A stretch of 64,000 nucleotides of DNA from Phorcus lineatus. Its lineage: Eukaryota; Mollusca; Gastropoda; Trochida; Trochidae. This document shows positions 25,901 through 38,800 of this stretch, piece by piece. Below the pieces are notes generated by a model. That model searched no databases. It saw nothing but the letters and a program-made list of their open reading frames with translations, and was not told where the DNA came from. The stretch is taken from the NCBI GenBank assembly GCA_921293015.1, contig OV121087.1, positions 6,150,501-6,214,500 on the forward strand. The letters run 5' to 3'. Position numbers and translations under genes: made by a program. Every line of letters starts with the position of its first letter. Position 1 is the stretch's first letter.

Positions 25901-26876
25901 TTTGATACCTTGGGAGAATCTGGAACATCAAGGCTGGAGGGAGGTTCCACCTTCTGGGTAGGAGTCTCCGGGAGCTTCCTCGATCGTTTTTCCTTATCCT
26001 CTGCAGGAGTCGGTGTCGGGGGCGGAGTGCTGAGGTTGTCGGGACTATCTGCCTTGTCTCGTTTGTACAGCTTCTTTTTAATTCTTTCCAGAACATCACT
26101 GCCATCGTCGTCAGGCGTTGCTATTGGTGTGATAGGCCTGTCCTTGTCACCCGTGTAACGTCTGGATGTTGTCTTATCATACATGCTTCGTGTTCTTCTG
26201 AATGGACGTGTTGGTGGTTCCAGGGAAGCCTTAGTTTCTGAGGCTGGTTTGTCAGAAGCCGGATGCTGATCTTTAAGCGTTTGCTCTGGCGCTTTAGGCG
26301 TAGTTTGGTCAATGCGTGGGGATGGAGCCCTTTCCCTATCGACGATGTCGAGCAAGCCCTTCCTGTCCTTCCTCTTTCGCCTCAAGCTTCCATACCTGTC
26401 AAAGGTCATATCAGGACCCTTCTTCCCATCTCCAACATTATCATTTAGAAAGTCAATGAGGGAAGCATCATCTTCAGTGGCATAGCTCTTTCTGCTCCTT
26501 GACTTATTATGATCTGGCATAGCATCTTCAAGACTACTGCAAGTGCTCTCTGTGTCTGTTGTATCAAGAGCCTTGTCCTCCAGTTTATCAGATTTCCTCA
26601 TACTTCTTCTTGTGCTTCTTCGTCCAACTCCATTCCTCACAAAGGAATCTCCCTGCTTGGTGTCTGTAGAATCTCCAGATCCATTGGTGATCCCGTTGAC
26701 AAGATCCAGGTTGACCTTTTGAACTTTCTTCACAGAGAAGTCTCCTTCACTGTATTTCTTGTTGTTGAACCCAGATCTAACATCCGCAAGAAGCATGTCC
26801 ACAATAGAACCTTCCTCATGTCCAGTTGGGGAGCTTCTGTCCATTGACATATCTCCGGGCTCCTTTATGCCATCAA
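22957..26876 (-). CDS. FHDC1: Formin terminal exon 14: DAD-like helix and long basic tail
   Basis: A 3920-nt open exon, acceptor gttttcttgcag, ending at TAA. It adds 1306 residues. It opens with a DAD/WH2-like helix, [14 protein letters not shown]. Next comes a block with SLIDFLNDN and [11 protein letters not shown] that resembles the human FHDC1 pair LLTFLESS and KFHSLPR (recalled from memory). The remainder is predicted disordered and rich in Ser, Pro, Lys and Arg with many SP/TP sites. Near the C-terminus are [22 protein letters not shown] repeats and [13 protein letters not shown]. The basic tail is consistent with microtubule binding as known for FHDC1. No known globular domain was seen. 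Confidence 0.93.
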
Positions 26877-29800
26877 CTGCAAGAAAACAGGAATACCTTA
26901 GGATAATAACATAGGAGCCATACGTAAATTTTTAGAACATAAAAATAGTTAAATAATAAGGTCTTAATGTTTTAATTTTTAATTTTGGCTAATAAAACAA
27001 GTATTTATTTTGAAAACATAAACATAATTAGTCAATGATAACTGAACACTTAATCTAAATCATCACTTTGGCAAATATAACAAGTACTTTTTACTCCTGT
27101 CGTTAATTAGTTGAGTGTTTTAAAAAAAAAAGAGTCGATTTTATACATAGACATGAAGCTTATGTCAAGTTAATGTAGCGGAGATGCTTACCATTACTGC
27201 AACTCATCTTCCTGGCATTCTCAGCATCTTTCTGCTTCCTTCTCGCCTCTGCCTTCTCCTCCTGAACACGCCGAGTCTTATTCTCCTGCAAGAAGTAGAC
27301 ACACCTTATTTATTGTATATGGATAACCTTGTGAATGTTATGAAGAGGAGACTAGTTTTCCTCTAATGGTCTGCTATAATCATAAGCATTTGAAGAAAGC
27401 CAAATGCTTTAGAAGTTTTGGAAATGCTCATGTAGAACCTGTGAAAATGTTTATGTTTTGAGAATCTAGTATCGTTTACATTTAACAACGGATAACTTAC
27501 CTCAATAGCTTTCTTAAATCTGTCTCTGAATATCTGCAGAGTCTTCAGACATTCGTCCATTTTGAAGTTAGCTGGATCCTCACAGAAGAAGTCTCCGAGT
27601 TCCAGGCGCAGTGCCTCAATATCCTTGAGATCCTCCTGCAGGGACACCACCTCCTCATTGGCTTCCTGGAAAGATACAAGAAGGGTACAATGTAGTAAAG
27701 TGTTATGGAGGGTGTGGAGTTATGTGTAATTGTTAGTGACGTAAGTGTAGTGTAGTATATTAAAGGATCCCACTTCCTCGTTGACTTCCTGGAAGGATAC
27801 ATACGGGTACAGTGTGATCATGTGTTGTAGAGGGGGTTGTTGTAGTTATGTGGGGAAGTACTGTATTTTAGAAGGTGTTGTAGTAATGTGTTACAGAGAT
27901 GCCACCTCCTCGGAAACTTTCTGGGGTGCTATAGAGGGCGCTGTTACCATTTGATTGTTGCAAAAGTGTTCGTAGTAATGTCTTATTGGCTGAACTGTAA
28001 ACACGTGTTGTAAAAGATGTTAGGGTATGTAGGTGATGTTAGAATGTATTAAAGTTGACTGTGTAGTATTGTGATTAAAAGGCTGACGGAGTTGTGTTAT
28101 AGAAGAGAATTTCATTATTGCAAAACACATTTGTAAAAATTATTGTATCAAATAATGAAATTAATAGCTATAATCTATTAGTGTGACACTATAAACATCG
28201 TAATAAAAGATTTAAAGAAGTTCTTGCTACGTTAACAGGGGAGTGCTTTGTAATGCCTCACTACGACTTCCTGCAGAGTTCCATGCATACGATTATACAA
28301 AGATAGCCTAGTATGACACCTCATTTTTCACAGTGACAGTTACTCTTTTAGAACGACAGGATAATGCTTTGTATGACATGTGTTAGGAAGGTGAACAGTT
28401 GGGCTGATCCCTTCCATCTTTATATACCTGCAAGCTACCATTTAAATATGCATTATGATTTAAGGTACTAGAACGATAAAGAAGGAACATTGTAAAAAGG
28501 GTGTTATGATTAAGTCAATATAAGTTTTTCTCATGGTATATGAAGATATAAATACAGCATGTGACTTCTCGGGCATATCACATGGTTGACCTTTAACCTC
28601 CGTCGAAAGACTTGTGTAATAAAAGTGATATCCGCCACCTGACGGCACGCTGCAGACGGAGAAACACGATACGTGCCTGTATAGTTAACCGTATCATGCG
28701 ACTACGTAATCGGACACCAGTCTGCACTGGGCACGTCACAACTCATGCATGAGAAGAAAAATAAAACTTTACCCAGTAGCGGTATAGCATACGTTTGTTT
28801 GACATGTATTTTGATGCAAAAGGCACTTTCTTCACTTACCATCAAGAAGGACGCCATCTGTGACTTAAAGTCGTCTCCAGTCTTTCCAATCTGATCCGAG
28901 ATGACCTTGACTTTATTCGTGATAGCATTGATGTCGGAAATAAGTCCATCCATTGAAGTACTGAAAAAAATTAAACAAATAAAATATCATTTATCAAAGT
29001 CACGACCGCAAACACATCCAAACAATATACATAAAGCGTCCTTTCTTAAATCAACAGTTAAGAAACCTACAAGCACCTTGGGAAACCAAGTACGTATATC
29101 AAATAAACCTTCTTGGAGAAACCTACCATCTACAAGAGACAAGCTCAACACCTCTATCCTGCCAGCAGGACAGCGAAGGTCTGTGAAAGTCGAATGACTA
29201 ATCGCACAGCACAGAGAGTGAGAGTCAGTGTTTATGGGAGTCAGCTGTAGGAATGTATAACACAGAGGACAGACTGCACTTGCACATAGGGCTCTGTAGG
29301 GTCACCTGTCATGCGCTGATATCCAGGTGAGGACATAACGGCCCTATCTCATCACTCTGTCACTCAGGCTACATTTGAAGTCTCTGAATTTACTTTTCTG
29401 AAGGTATTGTTCTCTCTGCTTCGAGAAATTGCATCATTGCCTTACTAGTCTCTGAATTATTTTTCCAAAGTGTAATGTTCTTTCTCATTGCAGTATTCTG
29501 CTAATTTGATATGGGTTTAGATGCTAAATATTCATCAATCAAAATAATGACAACATGAAATATTAACATGTTATTTTCAATTGCAAACTTGTTTCTTTTA
29601 CGATTCTGGTTTCACCTATAACATGCACATGTCCATGGTAAAGACGTTTGTGTCTAGATACCGATATGACAGCAGAGAGTTTCGTTACCAGATCTCAATA
29701 TCCATCATCCTACACCACCCGTAATGATACCCTTATTCGAATAATTTCTAAACCTTCTTTTACCCTGTCAATCTAGTTAGAAGTTGTAACCACACGTTGT

Positions 29801-32800
29801 TACCAGTAACCCTTTGTGTTAATATTAAAATAAACATTTTCCTCCTTACGAATAATATGTTTCAAGGCCTCTAACTTCTCTGAAGGTATTGAATTACCGT
29901 ATGGCATCACGATTCAACAATCACCCCCCAGGAGCTAGGCTGGGTGTGTGGTACAATGTTGAATCATGCAATATCTAATGGAAATATACTGTTGACATCA
30001 CACGATCGTTAGCATGCTTTCAAGTGAACAAGTAATTAAGTATTCCATGAGACATTTACGGTTCAGATGTTGTTAAACTGTCGATCTAAGCAATGCACCA
30101 AGAGTAAAAGTTTTACCTTTTAAAAGTTCGACTCAGCGCGAAGGAAATAAAAGAGCAAATGTTATATTTTTTATATTTTAAGATCCATTAAACATATTCA
30201 TATTTTGGATCGACATGAAAGGAAAGATGAAACTCACTTGGCAGCGTCTTTCAGAAACGTCATTTCTTCTGGGAAGTCCAAAAGTTTAGGATTCTTCATT
30301 TCCGCTTCCTGTTTGCAGAAGGAAATTCATTAAAAAACAAAACTTTAATTTAGAAAAGCATTTTTGACAAGGAAGTATGTATATACACGTTTCTTTACCT
30401 TTTTGAATTTATCTTTGATAACTATTTACCTGTGCAACATAATGGAGCAGATTCATCCTGGGCTTGTTGGCTCGAATCTCCGTCAGCTTGAGAAGTGAGG
30501 AGAGTTTGAATCCAGCAGCGTTACCTGCGTAGTTGCCCTGGAAACAAAAACAATCGTGACGTCACAATCATAGAAAGGAAAAGGACTAATAGATTGATTA
30601 AGTACATTTTTTTCAAAATATATATTTACTCTTCATTGAAAAATTATAAATGGCATGAATATATTGTAAATAAATATAAAACGTCTTTGAAACCATATCA
30701 TAGGTGTGTTATAAAGTTCGTCTTTGAAACTTATTTAATGGTTCCAGTTCCTAAAACGATAAAGGAGTGAAGGGGAAAGGTGATAATTCTTATTAATGGA
30801 TGTCAGCAAGGGTTATGTCAGTTTGTGTCAACAAAGCATCAATTCAAGACGGCACACTCCGTATGTCTCTTGATCAGATTACATAAGGTCAAGAAAATCT
30901 TGACCCTTGAAATTAGCACAGATAATTAATGCCAGAGAAAGCCATTGCTTATTACTGAGGATGAAATGAATACCGAAAATGGTGAAGGAACATGACTTTA
31001 ATGAATGGTTCCCATAATTGGAGTCAGGGCTCTTTGTTCCAACTTTCACTGACAAATTGATCAGATATCACGGGTCCAGGTATCGTCGCACTGACGCCTT
31101 AATACCGGTATCAACTTACCGCGTTCAGGTAATTTCCTGCTATCAACACCAGGTAAATCAACTCACGCAGAGAGCGGCTCTCTTTGATCTCTGGAAAATA
31201 CAAATACAGGTGATTAGCATAATACTTTGTAATGTGCCTTTATTAACCCGTTTGGCATTTACAATCACTTGACGCCTGCCTCATTGAAGTAAACATAACC
31301 TCAGAGAACCGTTGTGATCTTTCGCTTGATAAACACTAATATATAGCAACAAAACACGACACTCCGAATACAGATGTAAACAAGGGGAAAATTCGTGTTA
31401 AAAGTAATCATTTTACAAAATCTTACGAGTTTTACACCTGACCTTAACAGGTTTCTTGGTGCGCAATGTTGATATAAGGAAACCTGGTGCAACTCGTTAT
31501 GGTAAACTATACATATTTGAGAAAAGATTGTAAATGTTTCCTTTGAAAGAGTAAATAATCCGTTAATGAATTCAAAGAGATGGCGTTATTAGTTTTCACA
31601 TAGTCACTTGGTAACGTGAATTCCGAAGAGTTGTAATGATAGATAAACTTGGTTACATGCAACGTCTACCCAAAACAAAGCAATCGCTTTGAACCCAAAC
31701 TAACCAGTAAAGAATATCATTCAAGGATAAGAGTCACTATGTTAAGAAACATCTTAGCTCGCCTTTTAACAACCAATCAAGTAACATGATTTCAAATGAA
31801 CAGTATAGCCGTATTACACATTAAAATTCGCTTGTTTATTCAAATCCTGAGTTAAACATATCCGGCGTGGTGAGTTACTCCGGTCATTAAGCAATCACTC
31901 GAGATGAGGGTTACCCTGGGGGTATAGAAGCTGTCACAACATGGACTGTTTGCTTGGGCCTGATTCTGAACATACACCATTATATTAACTCTTAATCTTC
32001 TAAGCGTGGGACGGCCTCAGCTATTGGGTTATGCAACATATCAACACCCCGGGCTATATGGCCCATATTAATTAACTGTCCGTATGAGAAGGGCAAGGTA
32101 CTTGATCCATGGTATTACATAGGCAGTCCTGAACGTGATGTTCGCTTGTATATCCGACTTTTAAAACCATTAGGAAAGCCTCCTGTCCAATTATGTCGGG
32201 GCTCAGCTTACATGCGTTGGTATAGAGTTAGAGCGGCATGTTGGCAGTCAATATGGGCAGCGTGATGTTAATCCAGAAGAGATGTGGACAGGGACACCAA
32301 TACCTTTCTTAAATATCCCCTTTGCATACTGTTTACAGTTAATATAACATGTTCCTTTACTTCATAAATCAAAACAACCCTTTTTATAATTTTTATAGTT
32401 ATAATAAATCTTTTCTATACTCCCGTGGAAATTAAATTACCATTGGTTGTCATTAATCAAATCACAATTCATATTTTGGTTTCAAGACATTTCACGTCTG
32501 TATAAGATTTGAATATGATAAATACAAAACAATTTAGATTTTAGAGGCAGTAATCCAAGTCACAACATCTTTACTTTGGTTGTAAATCGAATCCCTTAGA
32601 GTCGAGAATACAGAAACCGAGTCCATATAAAATCAAACTGTTTTCGAGATATGGAATAAGGTAGCTGGTACTTATATCATCGGTTGTTTCAAAAGAGTTC
32701 ATGGTGTAAAATGTAACAAATCTTTCAAGATATGTACCTTTAGCAGCTGCTATGATAGCCTCCACTGAGGGTCCGATCCACTCCATGTTAGCATGGAATT

Positions 32801-35800
32801 CCTCCTTTATCAGCATTCCATCAATACGCAGTTTGTAGCTGAAAACATTAGGTAAACATGAAAATACTTAAAATGGCATGGACATCACAGGTAACTTAAA
32901 TGAAAATAATATAAATGAATTTTTCAAATATCAGCTGTTCAAGTCAAAGGTTGATAACTTTGGCATTTGGGTTTAAACTCCCATTCAGTGACAATCAATT
33001 GTTTTGTAGTTATTATTCAACCAGTCGATGGTAAGGCCAGTTTATGTTTGATATGGTTTGTAAATAGGGACGTACCAAGAGATCTTAAAAGACAAATCAG
33101 TATGTTCGGTTTACGATCCCATGGTTTAACGAGGCCAATCAACCTCATTATATACGTCTTGCTGCTCAGAACCACCAATCCTAGTGATAGTACGGCGTAA
33201 GAATGTGTTGTTTTACACTGTTTCCATCTTACAACGAAACCAAAGGTTAATTTATCGTTTAGAACATCACGAACATGTCGTACAACGCTCAGCTATGACA
33301 TCCAAGCAGGTCAATCCACGTAAGCAATCTACATAGTTTTCTTCATCAAAACATGTTTATTGTGACATTTGTGACAGCGTGTGTAACTATCTCCGGGCTA
33401 CCCGTCCTGGACATCCATGAGACAATACTCATGATCAAAGCCTCGCCATGGACATGACTCACAACCATGGAACTCAGCCACGGCTGTATCTTACTGTCAC
33501 ATGACGTTTATTGCCTGTCCATGAAGGGTGATGGCAGGAGTCAGACAAGCCATGAAGAAACTGCCCAAAAACCAATAAAACATCAACTTTATCGCAATAG
33601 CGGCGCGACCTGTGTTGTTAGGGCGACAAGATAAGGGCGATCTTCAAGACCAACCTTTCTCCTGAATCCACTTCCTTTATATAGTCTCGGTACGATGATA
33701 TATATCGGGGAAGTGTGGACTTTTTAGTGAAAGCAAAAACCCTCCATGAATGAATGAGCTGTTGGTTAGAATGAGCGTCCTTGTTTTGACGTGTATGGGT
33801 GTGAGCTAATCACGAATGTTTCAAAGAGGACATTTTAGAAATATTAAGTACTTTACTTATTAAAAACACAAATGCAATTGCTGATCAGAAACCTCGTGAA
33901 TTACTTTCTGCTAGAGATGTAGATGTGAAGATGACACACCAGTGTGTGACTCTTGGTGGGAGCAGAAGCTTTTGTAAAGACTTAAAGTGTAAGATATCCT
34001 TATTTGTTTGAGAGAATTTAATGAATTGCAAATGTGCACGATGTGAGCTTACTTCCAAGGCATGGTTTCAAGTGAAACAGATGCTGAAGACTTACTTTGG
34101 TAGGGAAAGCAGACACATGAAGAACTTCTCAGCGTTGCCTAGTTTATCTTTGTCGCCATCAAAAGATTTGAATGTTTCGATCTGAAAATGAGAAGCAAAA
34201 TGATTGTTCAAATATGACAATATTCAAAAGATACGACATATTTTCGAAGAGGTATCTCATACGACTACAAAAGGCAGAAGCTTGAATCAAATTGACATTT
34301 AGAGAAATTAGATCAGTTAGAAGCTTTTCATTTTACAATCTTGTGAAACAAAAATCAGAATATCAATATCTGCATTATTCACAGGGACAGAAAAAACACC
34401 CCTTCTTGAATTACAGACAAGTAACAGACAAGTAACAGGCAAGCAACAGGCAAGTAACACACAAGTAACAAACATGTAACAGACAAGTTACAGACAAGTA
34501 ACAATCAAGTCACGACGTACCTCATCAGATGGAGGAAGGATCTTCTGCAAGCCTTTCAGTTTCTCGGCACCAAATTTTTGACTGTTTCCTTCTCGTAGCA
34601 GACGAACAATCTCCTCGTTCTTCATCTTAAACTGTTTGAGGAAGATGTTCACGTTCAAACTGCGCTTCCCGTCTAGGAGGTTGATCTGAAACGAGCAAAT
34701 GTCCTTTGAGTTTAAGTGCCTTTATAAAAAAGGTAACTGTTTATATGAGACTATATTGATTCAATTACAGAAAGGTTCATATCAATTTCGACATCATTAA
34801 CAACTACTCTACAACTTTCTCTTTAGAAATGGAAACTTTTGATAAGTAAAAACAATCCACCCCTCCCCCACTTCATTTGATGGAATTGACTGTTAGATAA
34901 ATGATTTTTCTTCCTTAGTGTAAATCTTTCAGGTCACCATTTACAAAGGCCCACAATGGAAGATACAATAACCCTTTCAAAGATTATGCTTTTGTTACAC
35001 TAAAGAAAAACAATGCATGACTCAATCACGTTTTGATCACATGACTGCAATGAAGATGAAGGATCCCACACTATGCTATGACTAACACAACCCTCATGAG
35101 TTCACGGGTTAAACACTGTGTTCTAATCAGCTAATCTACAGTTTATTGTTTCACTCAGTCCAATGTTGTGTCTGCTTCGTTTGGGACATTCCACCTTAAC
35201 CTCTCACGCAATGAGTAAGAATGAATCGGAAGAATCGTTACGTAAGACACTGGGTCGATCGTCTGTCACTTCAGAAAACTGCTAAATCATTGCCTGATTC
35301 AAGATTGGCGTTTATCGAAGGTTAGATCTTTGAAACTCGATCCACATGACAACAAGTTCGGGATGGTCTGTTGGGCAACAGAGGATGAGCAATGAACACC
35401 TAGCTTCGTCTCACACGTTAATTGTACAAGAGACTCATTCAAGGGAGACACCAAGCACAGGTCACTCTGTTAGTTACAGTGCATGGCCAGGGCTTTATGT
35501 ATGGAACACAGACGCGGGGATCAGTGGACAGACGACACGCCAGTAAGACCTTAAGGGACTCTCAGCAGATAGTACGCTGGCAGCGTAACGTCACCAGATT
35601 GTAGACCTCCCACGTTATGAACTGCCAACGTTAGCTGATGACATGATTGTTTGTTGCAATAGATCAATTTGGGTCAAACGGCAGACGTATGGACTGACTT
35701 GTCATTGCACACAAGTAGCATGCTTTTTGTGGATGAGTAAAAGCAAGCCTCGTAAAGAAATGAGACAGAAATACAAGCTGTTCTTGTTAAGGATTCTCTA

Positions 35801-38800
35801 GTCCTATGAAGTCTGAAACTAGACCTTGTTTTGACGGCTGTGTTTACATAAAAAGTACAGACGAACAGTAATCCTTGAAAGAAGGTCTTGTAAGATTCAT
35901 TTACTGTGTAATTGATAGTGTTTTACTCCAGCGAAAATATTTATCCATTTTTTTTTACATTAAAGTACATTCAAGGAAATTCTAATATCCTTAAACTTAG
36001 TATTGTATCTTACCTCGCCATTGTCCTTCTTCTTCTCCGGCGTACTTGTGACGTCATTTCCTCTTGTAACAGGCTGAGGCTGCGCAACACTGAAGAGTTC
36101 GTCCATCTTGTGATAGTCCACTTTATAGTTATTGAACAACTTCCCAACCAATGTCCACAGATTGTTCTTGCCCATAACTTTGTTCATAGAGATCTTATGC
36201 CACTGTAGTGATCGCATCTTAGACTTGGGCTTGGGAACATTCACCTGGGGCAGATTTGGGGTAGGAAACTTAGCTCCCCCTGGCGGGGGAGGACATCCTG
36301 GAGGAGGAGGGGGTGGCGGTGGTCCCCCTGGTCCAGGAGGGGGAGGGGGAGGAGGCGGTGGAGGAGGGGCAAGTCCCGGAGGAGGAGGTGGAGGTGGTGG
36401 AGGGGCTGGCGCTGATCCGGGAAGCGGCTTGTCCCCATCAGGGGTACTCGGGGCCGACCCCCTTCCAGATCTCTGTTTAAGACCCCCATGACCGTGGTCT
36501 CCTCCCTCCCTGTGACAAGAGCAGCAACACTTGGGGTCCCCAGCTCTGTCCAACTTCCTTGACGTTGACACAATGAGTCTCTGGGCGTCTGAAGAGTTCT
36601 CTATAAGCGTTGCTTTGCATACTAACTGTTCCACTGTTTGCCACACTGTGTCACTTAGGGGATCGCTAGGGTCTATCTTGAGAAGGTGCTGTAGACACGT
36701 CAGGAAAGTCTGCTCTTGAGGGGTGGCAGCCACCTGTTGATTGAAGGAAACAAGGATGAGACGGCATGATGCGGTATTGCAGTCGCGAGTACACACTACC
36801 ATGTTAAACACAGCATGAAATGATTTGGAAACACAGACTTTGGGAGGATTGGGAGAGGGTAAACAAAGGAACACAAATTCATTTAAAACTAAAACTCAGT
36901 TAATTATTGCTATTTTGACGGAGGTGTCATATGAATTACCCTTCATTGATGTAAACACAAGTTTCGCTACCTCGTTTGCTAGAAAGCTTCACACCTGGGC
37001 GCAGTGTCAAGGGAGGAGCAATTTCACTATCTCAGATCGGTAGCTGGAGTTTTCACCTGCCCGATACCTGCTGTTACCTGCATGCTAATCAACCTAACGC
37101 TGCAGGTGCGAGGAATCAAACCCATGTGTAAGGTTGTGACGTTGGGTGATGTTTTAAAAACATCTTTGATAACGAGTCTTTCCCTACTTCGAATAGTTAA
37201 CATACACTGTCTTATAGAGGTACATATAATCCAGAAACCATTTAGGTCATTAATTTTCAATATAGCATCAACAACTCTGATTATGCCCTTCACGCCAAAA
37301 CGCTTAAGATAATCGGTAGGAATATTATTTGATCGTCTCTGTATCGCAAAATGTACTGCAGATTCCTTTGAGTACATAGCACGGCGAAAGTATTAAACAA
37401 CAAGAAACCCTTCTGTCATATCACAGCATTCATCATAATAAATTCATGCCCGATTTAACTTTGTTGAAATTTGATGTGTTTGTGCCATTCAAAAACCATT
37501 GTTTGTTATTCAAACACCTGATACATTTATTCGTCTCAACGTCAACATATGTGTACACACCCAATTCAAAGTCTTATTTAATACGAGTGCAAGAAAAACA
37601 GGCAGGACGATACGTTTCCAAATAAACATTTACTTAAACATGGGAGATAATACTGATATATGACATCTGATACATCTGCCGTTTGTCTACAGGATATACA
37701 ATCTCTCAGGGTATATTTCAATAATATACATCTGTACTATTTGTATATCAAATAGAAGTGACACGATACAATAAATCCGAAGTAACAGCTTTGGTGGACA
37801 ATAAACATTAACTGAATGACAGTTAGAATTTCAAGCATCTTCTTCATCAGTTATATGGAAGATATCATGTCTCTGCACTGCACTGCGCATGACCCTAGAT
37901 GCTGTGACAGTGACACATGATGAATGCCGGCTTGTCCGGTGCCCAATTGTACTACGTTCCATACAACTGTAAATATGTAAAGCAATAAGCGTACCTGGCC
38001 GCGAAAGGTCTGGGGCACTGTGTAACCTGTGTCTTGGGTCCACACATCTTGCAAGTAGTTAACCGTCTTACTCAATAGTTGGCAACAGTGCCTTACAAAT
38101 GTCAAGAGTGACAAGATATGTTGGTTTTTCAGCAAGAATGTTGGAAATAATCCTAGACAGCGATTGATTTTCTAAAGTAAACCAAGTTTTTCTTGTAAAG
38201 TTTGTAGTTATAGGTCAGTATAGGACAAAGAAACAAAACTGGGTCAACGTTACACCATTTGTCTCAAGATAATTAGTTTACTGTGTAACGGGGTCTTGTA
38301 AGCAGGACAGCATGTATAGTCGATGTGTTCACACAAACCGTTTATTAAAATTTCGTTTTAAAGGAAATTCAAGGCAAAGATAAAGAAAACCAATATGATG
38401 TTAAATTTACCTCCCTTTTAAACCCGATACTAGTCAATCTTATCAAAAAGATTGAACAAGCTCCCACTTAGTGAAACAAGTTTGTTCATGTTTCTTTTTA
38501 AATTTGTGAACGAAATTGCTGAATTGTACAATTGATGTTTGAAATGTCAAGGGAGAACATGGGGAATGTTTAAAGACACTGTTATTCACAAAACAAAGAA
38601 TTGAAAACTTTTAAGTGAGTTAAAGTAGTTATTAGTTGTAAAAAGTACATGCTTATGATGACAATGCGAACATCAACCAATCCAAGCAAAACTATCTAGC
38701 GCCATATCCTTTCGTCCAATTAAAGCCATCAATACAATCACTGTGCATCTTGAGCCATATCACACCCAACGGGTCAACTTTAAGTTAGTGACATGTCTCA

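Noticed and set aside
23444-26158. Several plus- and minus-strand frames of 60-165 codons
   Set aside because: Shadows of the 3.9 kb formin terminal exon in other frames.
8661-32215. Shared tccaattatgtcgg block at about 8650 and 32190
   Set aside because: Only about 14-17 bases agree and flanks differ; too short to call a repeat family.
34413-34511. CRISPR-like regular array
   Set aside because: Units are contiguous 11-mers with no spacers, in a eukaryotic intron; a minisatellite explains it.
36132-36491. Plus-strand glycine-rich frame of 119 codons
   Set aside because: Exact antisense of the FH1 poly-proline coding sequence.
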